From the NCBI GenBank assembly GCA_000721375.1, contig JOGW01000022.1, positions 48,090 to 112,089 of the forward strand: DNA of 64,000 nt. The letters are read 5' to 3'. Origin of the DNA: Streptomyces sp. NRRL B-3428. Its GTDB lineage: Bacteria; Actinomycetota; Actinomycetes; Streptomycetales; Streptomycetaceae. This document shows, in pieces, positions 1 through 6,935 of this stretch (its first letter is position 1; every line of letters begins with the position of its first letter). The position numbers were made by a program, and so were the translations under genes. A model generated the notes under the pieces. It was not told the DNA's origin and did not search any database. It saw only the letters and a list, made by a program, of their open reading frames with translations.

Positions 1-37
1 CGGTGGACGAGTTTCTTCTGATCGGCAGACTGGAGCG

Positions 38-301
38 ATGCGGATAGAGAGCGTTGTTCGGATCCAAGTAGTCCGGCTCGCCGTGACGGTCGGTGCAGTT
101 ATTGCCGCTCCAGTCCTGTTCGTGGCTGGGACTCTGTTGCGCCGCCGCATGTTGCGTCGCTACTACCGCGAGGACGGTCCGGGCCTTGTCAGCAAAGAGG
201 ACGGTTGGGTGAGCCCGGGGTACTTCGTCGTCACCAACGTGGTTGTTCGCACCCTCTGTTGGCCGTCGGAGTACGTACTCCGACGGCTTCGTCCTGCCTG
301 A
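38..301 (+). CDS. Small putative membrane protein, 87 aa
   Basis: I do not recognise this protein. It has one hydrophobic stretch at about residues 14-34 (LAVTVGAVIAAPVLFVAGTL) followed by a basic cluster (RRRMLRRYY), as in a single-pass membrane protein. The ATG at 38 overlaps the end of a possible upstream frame that runs in from before the window and stops at 45-47, which would suggest translational coupling. Its last 13 codons lie in a 26-bp perfect palindrome, so the true C-terminus is uncertain and this edge may be rearranged. A GGAG only 3 bases from the ATG is a poor ribosome site. It may be a remnant or not coding. Confidence 0.35.
   Translation: MRIESVVRIQVVRLAVTVGAVIAAPVLFVAGTLLRRRMLRRYYREDGPGLVSKEDGWVSPGYFVVTNVVVRTLCWPSEYVLRRLRPA
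262..287. repeat. 26-bp perfect palindrome
   Basis: The half-site GCCGTCGGAGTAC is followed directly by its exact reverse complement. As RNA it would fold as an 11-bp stem with an ACGT loop, so it could end transcription in either direction. It could also be an operator or a transposon-related hairpin. It sits inside the 3' end of the short frame at 38-301. Confidence 0.6.
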
Positions 302-611
302 CCAGCGAAGATTCGGTCCGCGGCCGACTTCGAGATGCCGAACAGGGGAGCTATCTGGCGCATCGTCAAGTTCGTGCGCCAGTAGACCGCAACCAACAGA
401 ATGCGGTCTTCAAGCGGGAGCCCCCAGGGCCGTCCGCGGTGAATCTCGGCTGCGGGGTCGAGTTGGGAGGAGACAGGAGGTGCTGGAACGAAGCATCCCT
501 CTGCTGCCACAGCGCAACCCGTCTGCTCGCCACCCTCTCCAGCCTCCATCGACGGGCGCCACCAAATCGCAATGCATCGCCTCGAAACAGTGCCAACCGC
601 TAGGTTAGTGA
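302..611. other. Remnant-bearing gap of about 310 bp
   Basis: Apart from the transposase fragment on the minus strand (308-465) I see no gene here. It separates the short membrane-protein frame from the barstar-family gene and looks like decayed insertion-sequence DNA. Confidence 0.5.
308..465 (-). pseudogene. N-terminal fragment of an IS5-type transposase
   Basis: The minus-strand translation contains LPLEDRILLVAVYWRTNLTM followed by RQIAPLFGISKSAADRI. This is the N-terminal helix-turn-helix of a common Streptomyces DDE transposase group that I place near IS5. The similarity stops at the end of that helix and unrelated sequence follows, so no DDE catalytic domain is present. Only about 50 codons survive. 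This is a relic, not a functional transposase. It is unlikely to be the missing start of the remnant at 1503-2035, because on the minus strand it lies downstream of that element's C-terminus. Confidence 0.55.
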
Positions 612-695
612 TTGTTTTCAAAGGTCATGCTGTGCTGTCGACCGGCTGACTCTGCCCGTGCTGGCCTCTGTAGGCTCTTCAACTCGGGAGGCGCA

Positions 696-1511
696 GTGGA
701 TGCAACAAGCCATGCAGGGGCAGGACGCAAGTACTCCTTGACCAGTGATGAGGACGGGAGTGACTTCTGGGGCTTCGCGCATGAGGCCAAGGGCCTGTTC
801 ACCCCGCTGGATGGCGGCCTTCGACAGGTCGAATTCCTTGGGTGCTTGCCTGAGGGAGGGCTACTGAGGTGTCTTGATCACCTTGGCGGCCGCCGCGCTT
901 GCGCGGGGAACGCGGATCTGGCGCCCCTTGATGCCCGAGGCCTCGAGATGGGTTCGTACTTCGTCAACGATGTCACTGCGACAGATGCCAAACCGTCCCG
1001 GCATGGCGCGGGCCTTCTCGATATCACCGTGAGCTTGTGGTGTGACCAGATACTTCCCGGCTCGGAGTGGGTGTGGGAGGCGCTTCGAACGGGCCAGCTG
1101 AACCGCAAGGGGTTGTGGCACTCCCTCGATGCGGAAGGCCGGCGTGCCTGGCTGTCCGTGGCTCTGTGGTCCCGCGTCTACCAGCGCCGCGAACACCCCG
1201 ATGACGCCAGGCCGGGGCGGGTGTTCACCTTGGACGGCCGGCAGATCGTAGACGTCGACAGCTTCTACTGTGCACTCGGTGAGGCAATCAACGGGCCCGG
1301 TGGGTACTTCGGTTGGAATCTCGATGCCGTAGACGACTGCCTCACAAGCGGCTGGGGGGCTGCCTCTCCGTTCACCCTGGAGTGGCAGCATTCAGACATC
1401 GCAAGGTCGCAACTGGTCCACCACCACGCTGTGAGCGATGGCGCCGGGACCCTCTTCGAACTACTGCTAGAGATCTTCGAGGGTCACGACGTCGAGGTCC
1501 GCCTACGGTGA
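696..1511 (+). CDS. Barstar-family protein, 271 aa
   Basis: The last 90 residues carry a barstar-like domain: FTLDGRQIVDVDSFYCALGE, then YFGWNLDAVDDCL and a closing segment with SPFTLEW. Barstar proteins bind and inhibit extracellular ribonucleases of the barnase type, and long actinobacterial versions are often immunity proteins. The first 170 residues are unassigned. I chose GTG 696 because a GGGAGG lies 5 bases upstream; an ATG at 612 is in frame but has no ribosome site and would add unlikely sequence. No barnase-like ribonuclease is visible beside it. A second barstar-family gene sits at the other end of the window (62416-63153). The family call is fairly firm; the role is inferred. Confidence 0.7.
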   Translation: MDATSHAGAGRKYSLTSDEDGSDFWGFAHEAKGLFTPLDGGLRQVEFLGCLPEGGLLRCLDHLGGRRACAGNADLAPLDARGLEMGSYFVNDVTATDAKPSRHGAGLLDITVSLWCDQILPGSEWVWEALRTGQLNRKGLWHSLDAEGRRAWLSVALWSRVYQRREHPDDARPGRVFTLDGRQIVDVDSFYCALGEAINGPGGYFGWNLDAVDDCLTSGWGAASPFTLEWQHSDIARSQLVHHHAVSDGAGTLFELLLEIFEGHDVEVRLR

Positions 1512-2035
1512 AGCAAGGGGTGCTTGCTTCGACCACTGCGGTTGTTTGCGGGTGAGTCTTCTGGTCATCAAGGTGATGAGTGACCGGGTCAGGTGGGCTT
1601 CCGCATGCTCTGGGAGCCGTTCGTAGTCCCGCGCATTGCGGCGGGCTCTCATGATGCACCCGATGGTCCGCTCCACTCTCCAGCGCCTTGGAAGGACTAC
1701 GAAGCCCTTCGCGTCGCGGGGGCGGGAGGAAGTCGCGGGCCCAGTCGACGAGTTGGCCGGCGTAGGCGGAATCGGCCCAGACCTGGGCAATCTGTGGCTG
1801 GGTGAGGCGGAGGCGCCAGAGCATTTCGCGGGCCGCGTGGCGGTCGGTCATGTCAGCGGACGTCACCCATGATCATCACAGGGAGGCCCTTGGTATCGAC
1901 CGCGATATGTCTCTTGCGTCCGTCGTGGCAGGATGGCCTCATGTTGATCCGAAAGGGCGATGCCGCGTAGGCGTCCCAAGGCCGTCCGCGCAGAGCGGTG
2001 GCGGCCACGATGGCAGTGTTCGGTCCTGAGGGTCC
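1503..2035 (-). pseudogene. Frameshifted IS5-family transposase, C-terminal part
   Basis: Pieces of one DDE transposase appear in successive minus-strand frames: a stretch like KRHIAVDTKGLPVMIMGDVR near 1860-1925, then MTDRHAAREMLWRL and QVWADSAYAGQLVDWARDFL near 1725-1850, then GFVVLPRRWRVERTIGCIMR and NARDYERLPEHAEAHLTRSL down to 1503. These are the typical middle and C-terminal blocks of Streptomyces IS5-group transposases, including the RRW-VERT segment. At least two frameshifts and a stop between the blocks disable it. The 5' part is missing. Together with the fragment at 308-465 and the ISL3 relic at the right end, it marks both window edges as insertion-sequence graveyards. Confidence 0.75.
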
Positions 2036-2073
2036 GCGGTGTCTCCGCGCGGACTCGTGCAGCGATCCGCCGG

Positions 2074-2370
2074 GTGGAAGACCAGCAGATGTGGCCCAAC
2101 GCGGTCGCCAATGCGCTCTCTTGCTTCGAACGAGCCTTTAACCAGCCGGGACGCTACTTGGACGTCTCCGAGTTCGAATCGCCCGGGGTGGGAGATGCCC
2201 GTGATGACCTCGAGTGGGCGATGCGGCACCTTCCTGCCGGAGCGCAACGGGACTTGGGCCGACTGATCACACGCATCGATGAGGAATTCGAGCGCCGCAC
2301 CCTGCCCGACCCCAACAACATCGAGTTGGTGGTGTTCGGCTGGTGGTGGACCAGAATGCGGGAACGCTGA
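2074..2370 (+). CDS. Hypothetical protein, 98 aa, 3' half duplicated at 60.9 kb
   Basis: I do not recognise this protein. It is acidic and soluble, with QRDLGRLITRIDEEFERRTL and a Trp-rich end (FGWWWTRMRER). GTG 2074 gives RVEDQQMW; ATG 2089 is also possible, and neither has a clear ribosome site. The 5' side may have been cut by the transposase remnant that ends nearby. The last 49 codons lie inside the 234-bp direct repeat, and the same C-terminus recurs at 60875-61021 without its N-terminal half. That makes this copy the more complete one. It could be a real conserved small protein or a relic itself. Confidence 0.4.
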   Translation: MEDQQMWPNAVANALSCFERAFNQPGRYLDVSEFESPGVGDARDDLEWAMRHLPAGAQRDLGRLITRIDEEFERRTLPDPNNIELVVFGWWWTRMRER

Positions 2371-2457
2371 CGGGTCCCGGACCCGCGCCCTCGATCGAAC
2401 GACACCGTTCCCCTCCGCGACGGCTCCCCAAGATCTGTGCCAGAACCCACTTGCCGC
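2224..2457 (+). repeat. 234-bp direct repeat, left copy
   Basis: This segment recurs in the same orientation at 60875-61108 with 5 mismatches that I counted (about 98% identical). It covers the 3' end of the hypothetical gene at 2074-2370 and ends in a sequence resembling an insertion-sequence terminus. The two copies are 58651 bp apart and enclose the RiPP-like operon and the whole NRPS cluster. Confidence 0.9.
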
Positions 2458-2469
2458 CGACAGAGCCAG
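2423..2469 (+). repeat. IS-end-like element, copy A
   Basis: The pattern GCTCCCCAAGATCTGTGCC, AGAACCC, ten variable bases, then GACAGAGCCAG is found here and, inverted, at 62264-62310. A shortened copy lies at 61074-61099. Read in reverse it begins CTGGCTCTGTC, which would suit a terminal inverted repeat of an ISL3-like element. That family assignment is inferred; no intact transposase adjoins it. Confidence 0.55.
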
Positions 2470-2475
2470 AGGCCG

Positions 2476-2763
2476 TCACCCCTCCTCGTCGGTCTCCAGG
2501 ATGTGCGTGCGCGGTGTGCCCGCCAGCGCCGGCGCGTTGGCGGGGTCTGCCCACACCTGGGTCTTGAGGAAGTTGAGGAACCGCTGCGCCCGGTCCGTGG
2601 TGTCGAATTCGAGGTCGACCACCACATACGCCGGATCGTCGACCGGCCGCTGGACGCGGTGGCGCAGGACGCCCGCCTCCTTGCGCATGGGCGCGAAGCG
2701 GTCGAACGCCGCCTTCCACACGCTGTAGTCGGTGATGGGGTGCTCGATGTGCAGGGTGGACAT
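2476..2763 (-). CDS. Small dimeric alpha/beta-barrel-like protein, 95 aa
   Basis: The protein starts [20 protein letters not shown] and has the look of the small ferredoxin-like, dimeric alpha/beta-barrel proteins related to antibiotic biosynthesis monooxygenases, in a form common in Streptomyces. No catalytic residues can be assigned from sequence alone. I chose ATG 2763 because AGGAGGAG sits just upstream; the longer frame to 2829 lacks such a site. It is divergent from the LuxR regulator at 2867, with 103 bp between them, so that regulator may control it. The function is unknown; it could be a stress or oxidoreductase accessory protein. Confidence 0.7.
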   Translation of the reverse strand: MSTLHIEHPITDYSVWKAAFDRFAPMRKEAGVLRHRVQRPVDDPAYVVVDLEFDTTDRAQRFLNFLKTQVWADPANAPALAGTPRTHILETDEEG

Positions 2764-2866
2764 GGCTCCTCCTGGTGCTCCGCTCCGTTTGCTGCCCCCA
2801 GCGTGGGCGCCCATCGGCCTTTGGGACATCCCAGAAATGTGGGAATCCGCGCCGTAGGCTCGGCCC

Positions 2867-3898
2867 GTGGTCGAACGGGGCTCCCATCAGCGCATCGTCC
2901 GTCTCTGCGAGGCCGGCGGGGACGCCCGCACCCTGCGGCTGGGGCTGCTGGACGAGCTGCGTTCGGCCGTCGGCTTCGACTCGTACGCCTTCCTGCTCAC
3001 CGATCCCGAGACCGAGGTGGGCTGCGCCCCGATCGCTCAGGTTCCGAACCTCCCTGAGCTGCCACGACTGATCGGACTGAAGTACCAGACCGGGGCGAAT
3101 CGCTGGACGGCGCTCGACGGTGTGGCCACGCTGAGCGGGCTCGGCGACCGCTCCCGCAGTCTGCTGTGGCGCGAGCTGCTGGACGGCTACGGCGTACGGG
3201 ACGTGGCGTCGCTGGTCTTTAGGGACCGCTACGGCTGCTGGGGGTTTTTGGACCTGTGGCGTTCCACTGGTGACTTCGGCCGGGCGGAGACCGACTACCT
3301 GACCCGGATCCGCGAACCGGTGGCCGCGGCGCTGCGCCGCAGTCAGGCGGAGACCTTCGTGCAGCGGTCCGCCGGCACCCCGCGCTCGGGTCCCATGGTC
3401 CTGCTGCTTTCCCCCGATCTCGCCGTACGCGGTCAGACCCCGCAGACCCATGCGTATCTGAGCGCGCTGGTACCCCCCGTACGCGGCCGCCCGCCGGTGC
3501 CGGCGGCCGCGTACAACGTCGCGGCGCAGCTGCTCGCCGTGGAGGCGGGGGTCGACGCCCATCCGCCGCGGGCCCGGGTGCATCTGGCGGACGGGCTGTG
3601 GCTGACGCTGCGGGCGGCGCGGATCGGGGAGACGGATCCGCCGCAGGAGCGGGATATCGCCGTGACCATCGAGGAGAGTTCGCCGGCGGAGCGCCTCGAC
3701 GTGTTCGCCCGGGCGTTCGCGCTGAGCGGGCGCGAGACGGAGCTGCTGGGGCAGTTGGCGCAGGGCGGGGACAACCGGACCGTCGCCGGGCGGATGTTCC
3801 TGTCGGAGTACACCGTGCAGGACCATCTCAAATCGATCTTTGTCAAGACCGGGGTGAACAGCCGGACGCTGCTGCTCACCCGGGCCCTCGGGTCGTAG
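2867..3898 (+). CDS. LuxR-family transcriptional regulator, 343 aa
   Basis: The C-terminal 65 residues form a LuxR-type helix-turn-helix: [20 protein letters not shown], then [20 protein letters not shown] and [18 protein letters not shown]. The N-terminal 270 residues form an unrecognised sensory part with a GAF-like pattern (residues about 20-170, including [13 protein letters not shown] and [11 protein letters not shown]). It has no ATP-binding motif, so it is not a LAL-type regulator. The GTG start at 2867 is the first in frame. It is divergent from the gene at 2476-2763 and probably regulates it or itself. The ligand is unknown. There is no sign that it belongs to either biosynthetic cluster. 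Confidence 0.85.
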   Translation: MVERGSHQRIVRLCEAGGDARTLRLGLLDELRSAVGFDSYAFLLTDPETEVGCAPIAQVPNLPELPRLIGLKYQTGANRWTALDGVATLSGLGDRSRSLLWRELLDGYGVRDVASLVFRDRYGCWGFLDLWRSTGDFGRAETDYLTRIREPVAAALRRSQAETFVQRSAGTPRSGPMVLLLSPDLAVRGQTPQTHAYLSALVPPVRGRPPVPAAAYNVAAQLLAVEAGVDAHPPRARVHLADGLWLTLRAARIGETDPPQERDIAVTIEESSPAERLDVFARAFALSGRETELLGQLAQGGDNRTVAGRMFLSEYTVQDHLKSIFVKTGVNSRTLLLTRALGS

Positions 3899-4058
3899 GG
3901 CTCAGCAACAGCGGGACCGCGTAGGCCCGGTTCGACGACTTCAAGCTGACGTAGCGTGAAGGGAGGTCCGTTGTGGGGGCGCGTCGTGGTGAATCGCTGT
4001 ACGCGCAGGGGGACAAGGGCTGTTCTCGGTGAATCCGGGCGGTGGTTGGGTAGGCGGC

Positions 4059-4595
4059 TCAGAGGTTCTCGGACGTCGTCAGCGCCTCGGTGATCAGCCG
4101 GGTGGCGAACTCGTGGTCGCCGGTCATCCGGTTGATCTGCTCCGCGGCCAGGACTGCGGTGGCTTCGAGCGGGTTGATCTCGGCATCGGTCCAGGCGCCG
4201 TACTGCGCGCGCCACAGGTTGGGGCTCAGTTCCGTGGCAGCGGCGACGAGGAGTCCGGCCATGGTCGGGATGACCTCGGGTGGGAACGTCTTGGGCATCA
4301 TGCGCATCGTGGAGACCAGGGCGGCGACCGAGTATTCGATGACGTCTTCGTCGTGGTCTTCGCAGGCCTGGCGCAGCCACTGCAGGTACATGTAGATGAG
4401 CGTGCACATGCCGTCGAGGAGCGCTGTCACCTCCGCCGGGCCGAGCGAGGCGGCGTACTGCTCGATCAACTGCTGCTGTTCGGGATCCGATCCACGCTGG
4501 CTGGAGTGCAGGGCTTTGATCCGCGAATCAACGATCATGAGGGCTGCGCCGACGTCGCCGACAGGCGCATCCGCGGGGTCACAGGGCGAGGGCAT
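4059..4595 (-). CDS. Hypothetical helical protein, 178 aa
   Basis: I do not recognise this protein. It is predicted to be soluble and mostly helical, acidic, without signal peptide or membrane segments. Stretches such as LLDGMCTLIYMYLQWLRQAC and MAGLLVAAATELSPNLWRAQ suggest a helical bundle. ATG 4595 is supported by GAGGAGA 5 bases upstream. It stands alone between a plus-strand regulator and a gap that ends in a strong hairpin. The codon bias is normal for the region, so it is probably a real gene. Confidence 0.65.
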   Translation of the reverse strand: MPSPCDPADAPVGDVGAALMIVDSRIKALHSSQRGSDPEQQQLIEQYAASLGPAEVTALLDGMCTLIYMYLQWLRQACEDHDEDVIEYSVAALVSTMRMMPKTFPPEVIPTMAGLLVAAATELSPNLWRAQYGAWTDAEINPLEATAVLAAEQINRMTGDHEFATRLITEALTTSENL

Positions 4596-4981
4596 CGGCG
4601 TCTCCTCATTCTCGTACGGGCGGCCACGGCGTCCTGGGCGCGTGGCGTACGCGGCACGGCCGGACAGTACCCACTGCGTCTGGTGCCACGCAGCGTCGGG
4701 TCCGAACGCCGAGCAGGGCGTGTACGCGAGGCCCCGGTGTACGACGCGGTCGGTGGGTCTGTTGGTGATCGCGTACTTGAGGTCGGTGCCCGCTGCGACG
4801 AAGGGCTGGCGGGTCCGGCGGCAGTATCGGCTTGACGATGGTTGGGTTCACGGATGGTCGGGCCGCCGGACCTGTGTGCTCGACTGCCCCGACCGGACGC
4901 ATCCGGTCGGGGCAGTCGGAGGGGAATCAGCATCGAGGCGTCACCGTTCGTACCGCTCACCCTCCTGTGCTCTTTCGGGCA
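4596..4981. other. Intergenic gap of 386 bp
   Basis: The gap holds the promoter and ribosome site of the hypothetical gene at 4059-4595 and, at 4881-4918, the terminator of the YVTN gene. I see no other convincing gene or site in it. Confidence 0.6.
4881..4918 (-). terminator. Strong hairpin downstream of the YVTN gene
   Basis: A perfect 17-bp stem (CGACTGCCCCGACCGGA and its complement) encloses a CGCA loop. It lies about 65 bp past the stop of the minus-strand YVTN gene and most likely ends that transcript. There is no T-run, as is usual in Streptomyces. Confidence 0.85.
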
Positions 4982-6436
4982 TCAGGGGCAGCTCACCAGG
5001 ACGATGGAGATGACGTTGCAGGTGACGGAGGCCGTGTCGTTGGCGGGTTGGGGGTCGGTGGGGGTCGAGGAGGTGCGCTCGCCGATGACCGTCACCGGCC
5101 CGAGCTGCAGCAGGTGCAGAGGGACCCTGAAGGTCTTGTTGACGCTCGCGCCGTCGGCAATGGCTGCGTAGGTGCACGTCACGGTGGCGCCGGCGGCGGT
5201 GCATCCGGCGGAGAGGTTGGTCGCCTTGGCACCCGGCGGGAGCTTCGCGGTGAGCGTGGCCGAACCGGCGGCCTGGGGCCCGGTGTTGCGGGCGCTGAGG
5301 GTGTAGGACAGGAACGGCACCAGGAGACCGACCTGCGGTCGTGCGGTGAGGTCGACGTCGATGTCGGCGTGCGCCGGCGGCGGTGCGGCGGCGAAGGCCA
5401 GGCCGTAAGGTCCGGCAAACCCGGCGATGGTGGCCGTGACGCCGTTCGTGGCGGTGTCGATCACGGAGACGGTGCCGGCATTGAGGTTGGTCGCGTAGAC
5501 GGCCGAACCCGATGGGGAAGCCTCGACCCGGACCGGACCGTCACCTACGGGGACCGTCGCCGTCACCGTATTGGTCGCCGTATCGAGCACCTTCACGACA
5601 TTGGTGCCGCGGTCGGCCACGTACGCCCGCGAGCCCGACGTGTCGAACGCGATGCTGTGCGGGGCGCCGCCCACGGCGATCGTGGAACTGACCACGTTCG
5701 CCGCTGTGTCGATCACCGACACGGTGGAGCCTGCGCTGTTCGAGACGTAGGCGAATGCCCCGGACGGGCTGACCGCCACACCGGCCGGTGAGGCTCCCAC
5801 GGCGATGGTGGCGCTGACGGTGTTCGACGCCGTGTCGATCACCGACACGGTGGCCTCGTTGCTGTTGGTCACGTAAGCGGTGCCCGACGCGGTGATGGCC
5901 ACGTCGTTGGGGGAGTTGCCCACCGGGATGGTGGCGCTCACCGCTTGCGTCGCGGTGTCGATCACCGAGACCGTGGTGGCGCCGCTGTTCGCGATGTAGG
6001 CGCGGTCTCCCGATGGGGTGAAGGCAAGGTTGAGCGGATTGCTGCCGACGGGGATCGTCGCCACGACCGTGTCGGTGGATGTGTCGACGGCTGAGACGGT
6101 GCCCTCGTCGAAGTTGGTCACGTAGGCCAGGGCGCCCGCCGGATCGACTGCCACCCCGACCGGGCTGTTGCCGACGGTGATGGTGCCGGTGACGGTGTTC
6201 GTGCTCGTGTCGACCACGGACAGGGCGTCACTGAAGAAGTTGGCCACATACGCCGACGGACCGGTCGCCGCCTGTGCGGACCCAGGAAGGGCTGCCACGC
6301 CCGTGAGCGCCAAGGCCCCGCCGACAACCAGGGACATCAGCCGCCGACCCGAGCGGGCCGAAGCGGGCGCACCTGGCGTGGCGCGTCCCGCGCCCTCGGA
6401 TAACCGCCTGAACGGTCTGGAAAGTGCACGAATCAA
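4982..6436 (-). CDS. Secreted YVTN beta-propeller protein with DUF11-like C-terminal domain
   Basis: Residues 1-57 form a long actinobacterial secretion signal: a basic start, then LMSLVVGGALALTGVAALPG, ending in AQA-A. Residues 60-350 contain seven tandem YVTN-type blades of about 42 residues, each with a pattern like AYVTN, V-VIDTAT-TV-ATI-VG and P-GVA--PSG. Seven blades would close one propeller. Residues 355-484 resemble a DUF11-type immunoglobulin-like domain (YTLSARNTGPQAAGSATLTA, TCTYAAIADG). Such proteins are exported and act at the cell surface, but their ligands are mostly unknown. It stands alone and is closed by the hairpin at 4881-4918. Confidence 0.9.
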   Translation of the reverse strand: MIRALSRPFRRLSEGAGRATPGAPASARSGRRLMSLVVGGALALTGVAALPGSAQAATGPSAYVANFFSDALSVVDTSTNTVTGTITVGNSPVGVAVDPAGALAYVTNFDEGTVSAVDTSTDTVVATIPVGSNPLNLAFTPSGDRAYIANSGATTVSVIDTATQAVSATIPVGNSPNDVAITASGTAYVTNSNEATVSVIDTASNTVSATIAVGASPAGVAVSPSGAFAYVSNSAGSTVSVIDTAANVVSSTIAVGGAPHSIAFDTSGSRAYVADRGTNVVKVLDTATNTVTATVPVGDGPVRVEASPSGSAVYATNLNAGTVSVIDTATNGVTATIAGFAGPYGLAFAAAPPPAHADIDVDLTARPQVGLLVPFLSYTLSARNTGPQAAGSATLTAKLPPGAKATNLSAGCTAAGATVTCTYAAIADGASVNKTFRVPLHLLQLGPVTVIGERTSSTPTDPQPANDTASVTCNVISIVLVSCP

Positions 6437-6935
6437 AGAACTTCCCCCTTCAGCGAATCCGCCCGCCGCCGGTGGACCCGAAAGGCCCCAGGGACCGACG
6501 ACGTGCAGTCTGCCTTTCTGCTGCCGGGGTCACCTGAACCCGGAGCCGCAGGGCATAGCTGTGTTGCGCACCACGCCGCCAGTGCCCACCCCGCCAAACT
6601 CCGCGCCATCCCTGCGACACCGGCTCAGCCGGCATCACCGCAGCGCGGCAGCACCATTGCTCACGGCGATACCACCGGAATCATCCCGCCCTGGCAGCCC
6701 AGTTAGGGGCAAATCTTCACCACTGTCCGAATACGGCCAACAGCTGACCATCCGTCACCTTGACACGGCCCGCAGCAGCGTGACCTCGTCCACTTGGACC
6801 CCGAGCTCGATGATGCCCTGGCGTTGGAGAGGAGCGTCACCTGTTCGACCCGTACGTTCCATGATCGGTTGAGATAGGGCTTCTCACTCCGACGGGCCTT
6901 ACGCGTGGTGGGCCGTCGCCGAAGCAGGTGCACTC
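6437..6935. other. Intergenic gap of 499 bp
   Basis: This gap lies upstream of the YVTN gene and downstream of the RiPP-like operon, so it should hold the YVTN promoter and the operon's terminator. I see no long perfect hairpin and no recognisable gene. Short open frames here have no family resemblance. Confidence 0.5.

Noticed and set aside
5400..6240. Regularly repeated sequence that could suggest a CRISPR or tandem DNA array.
   Set aside because: The period of about 126 bp corresponds to YVTN protein blades of 42 residues, with variation at third positions. There are no short identical repeats with unique spacers.
6755..6862. A short minus-strand frame containing GIIELGVQVDEVTLLRA that looks protein-like.
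   Set aside because: It is only about 35 codons long, has no ribosome site, and matches no family that I know.
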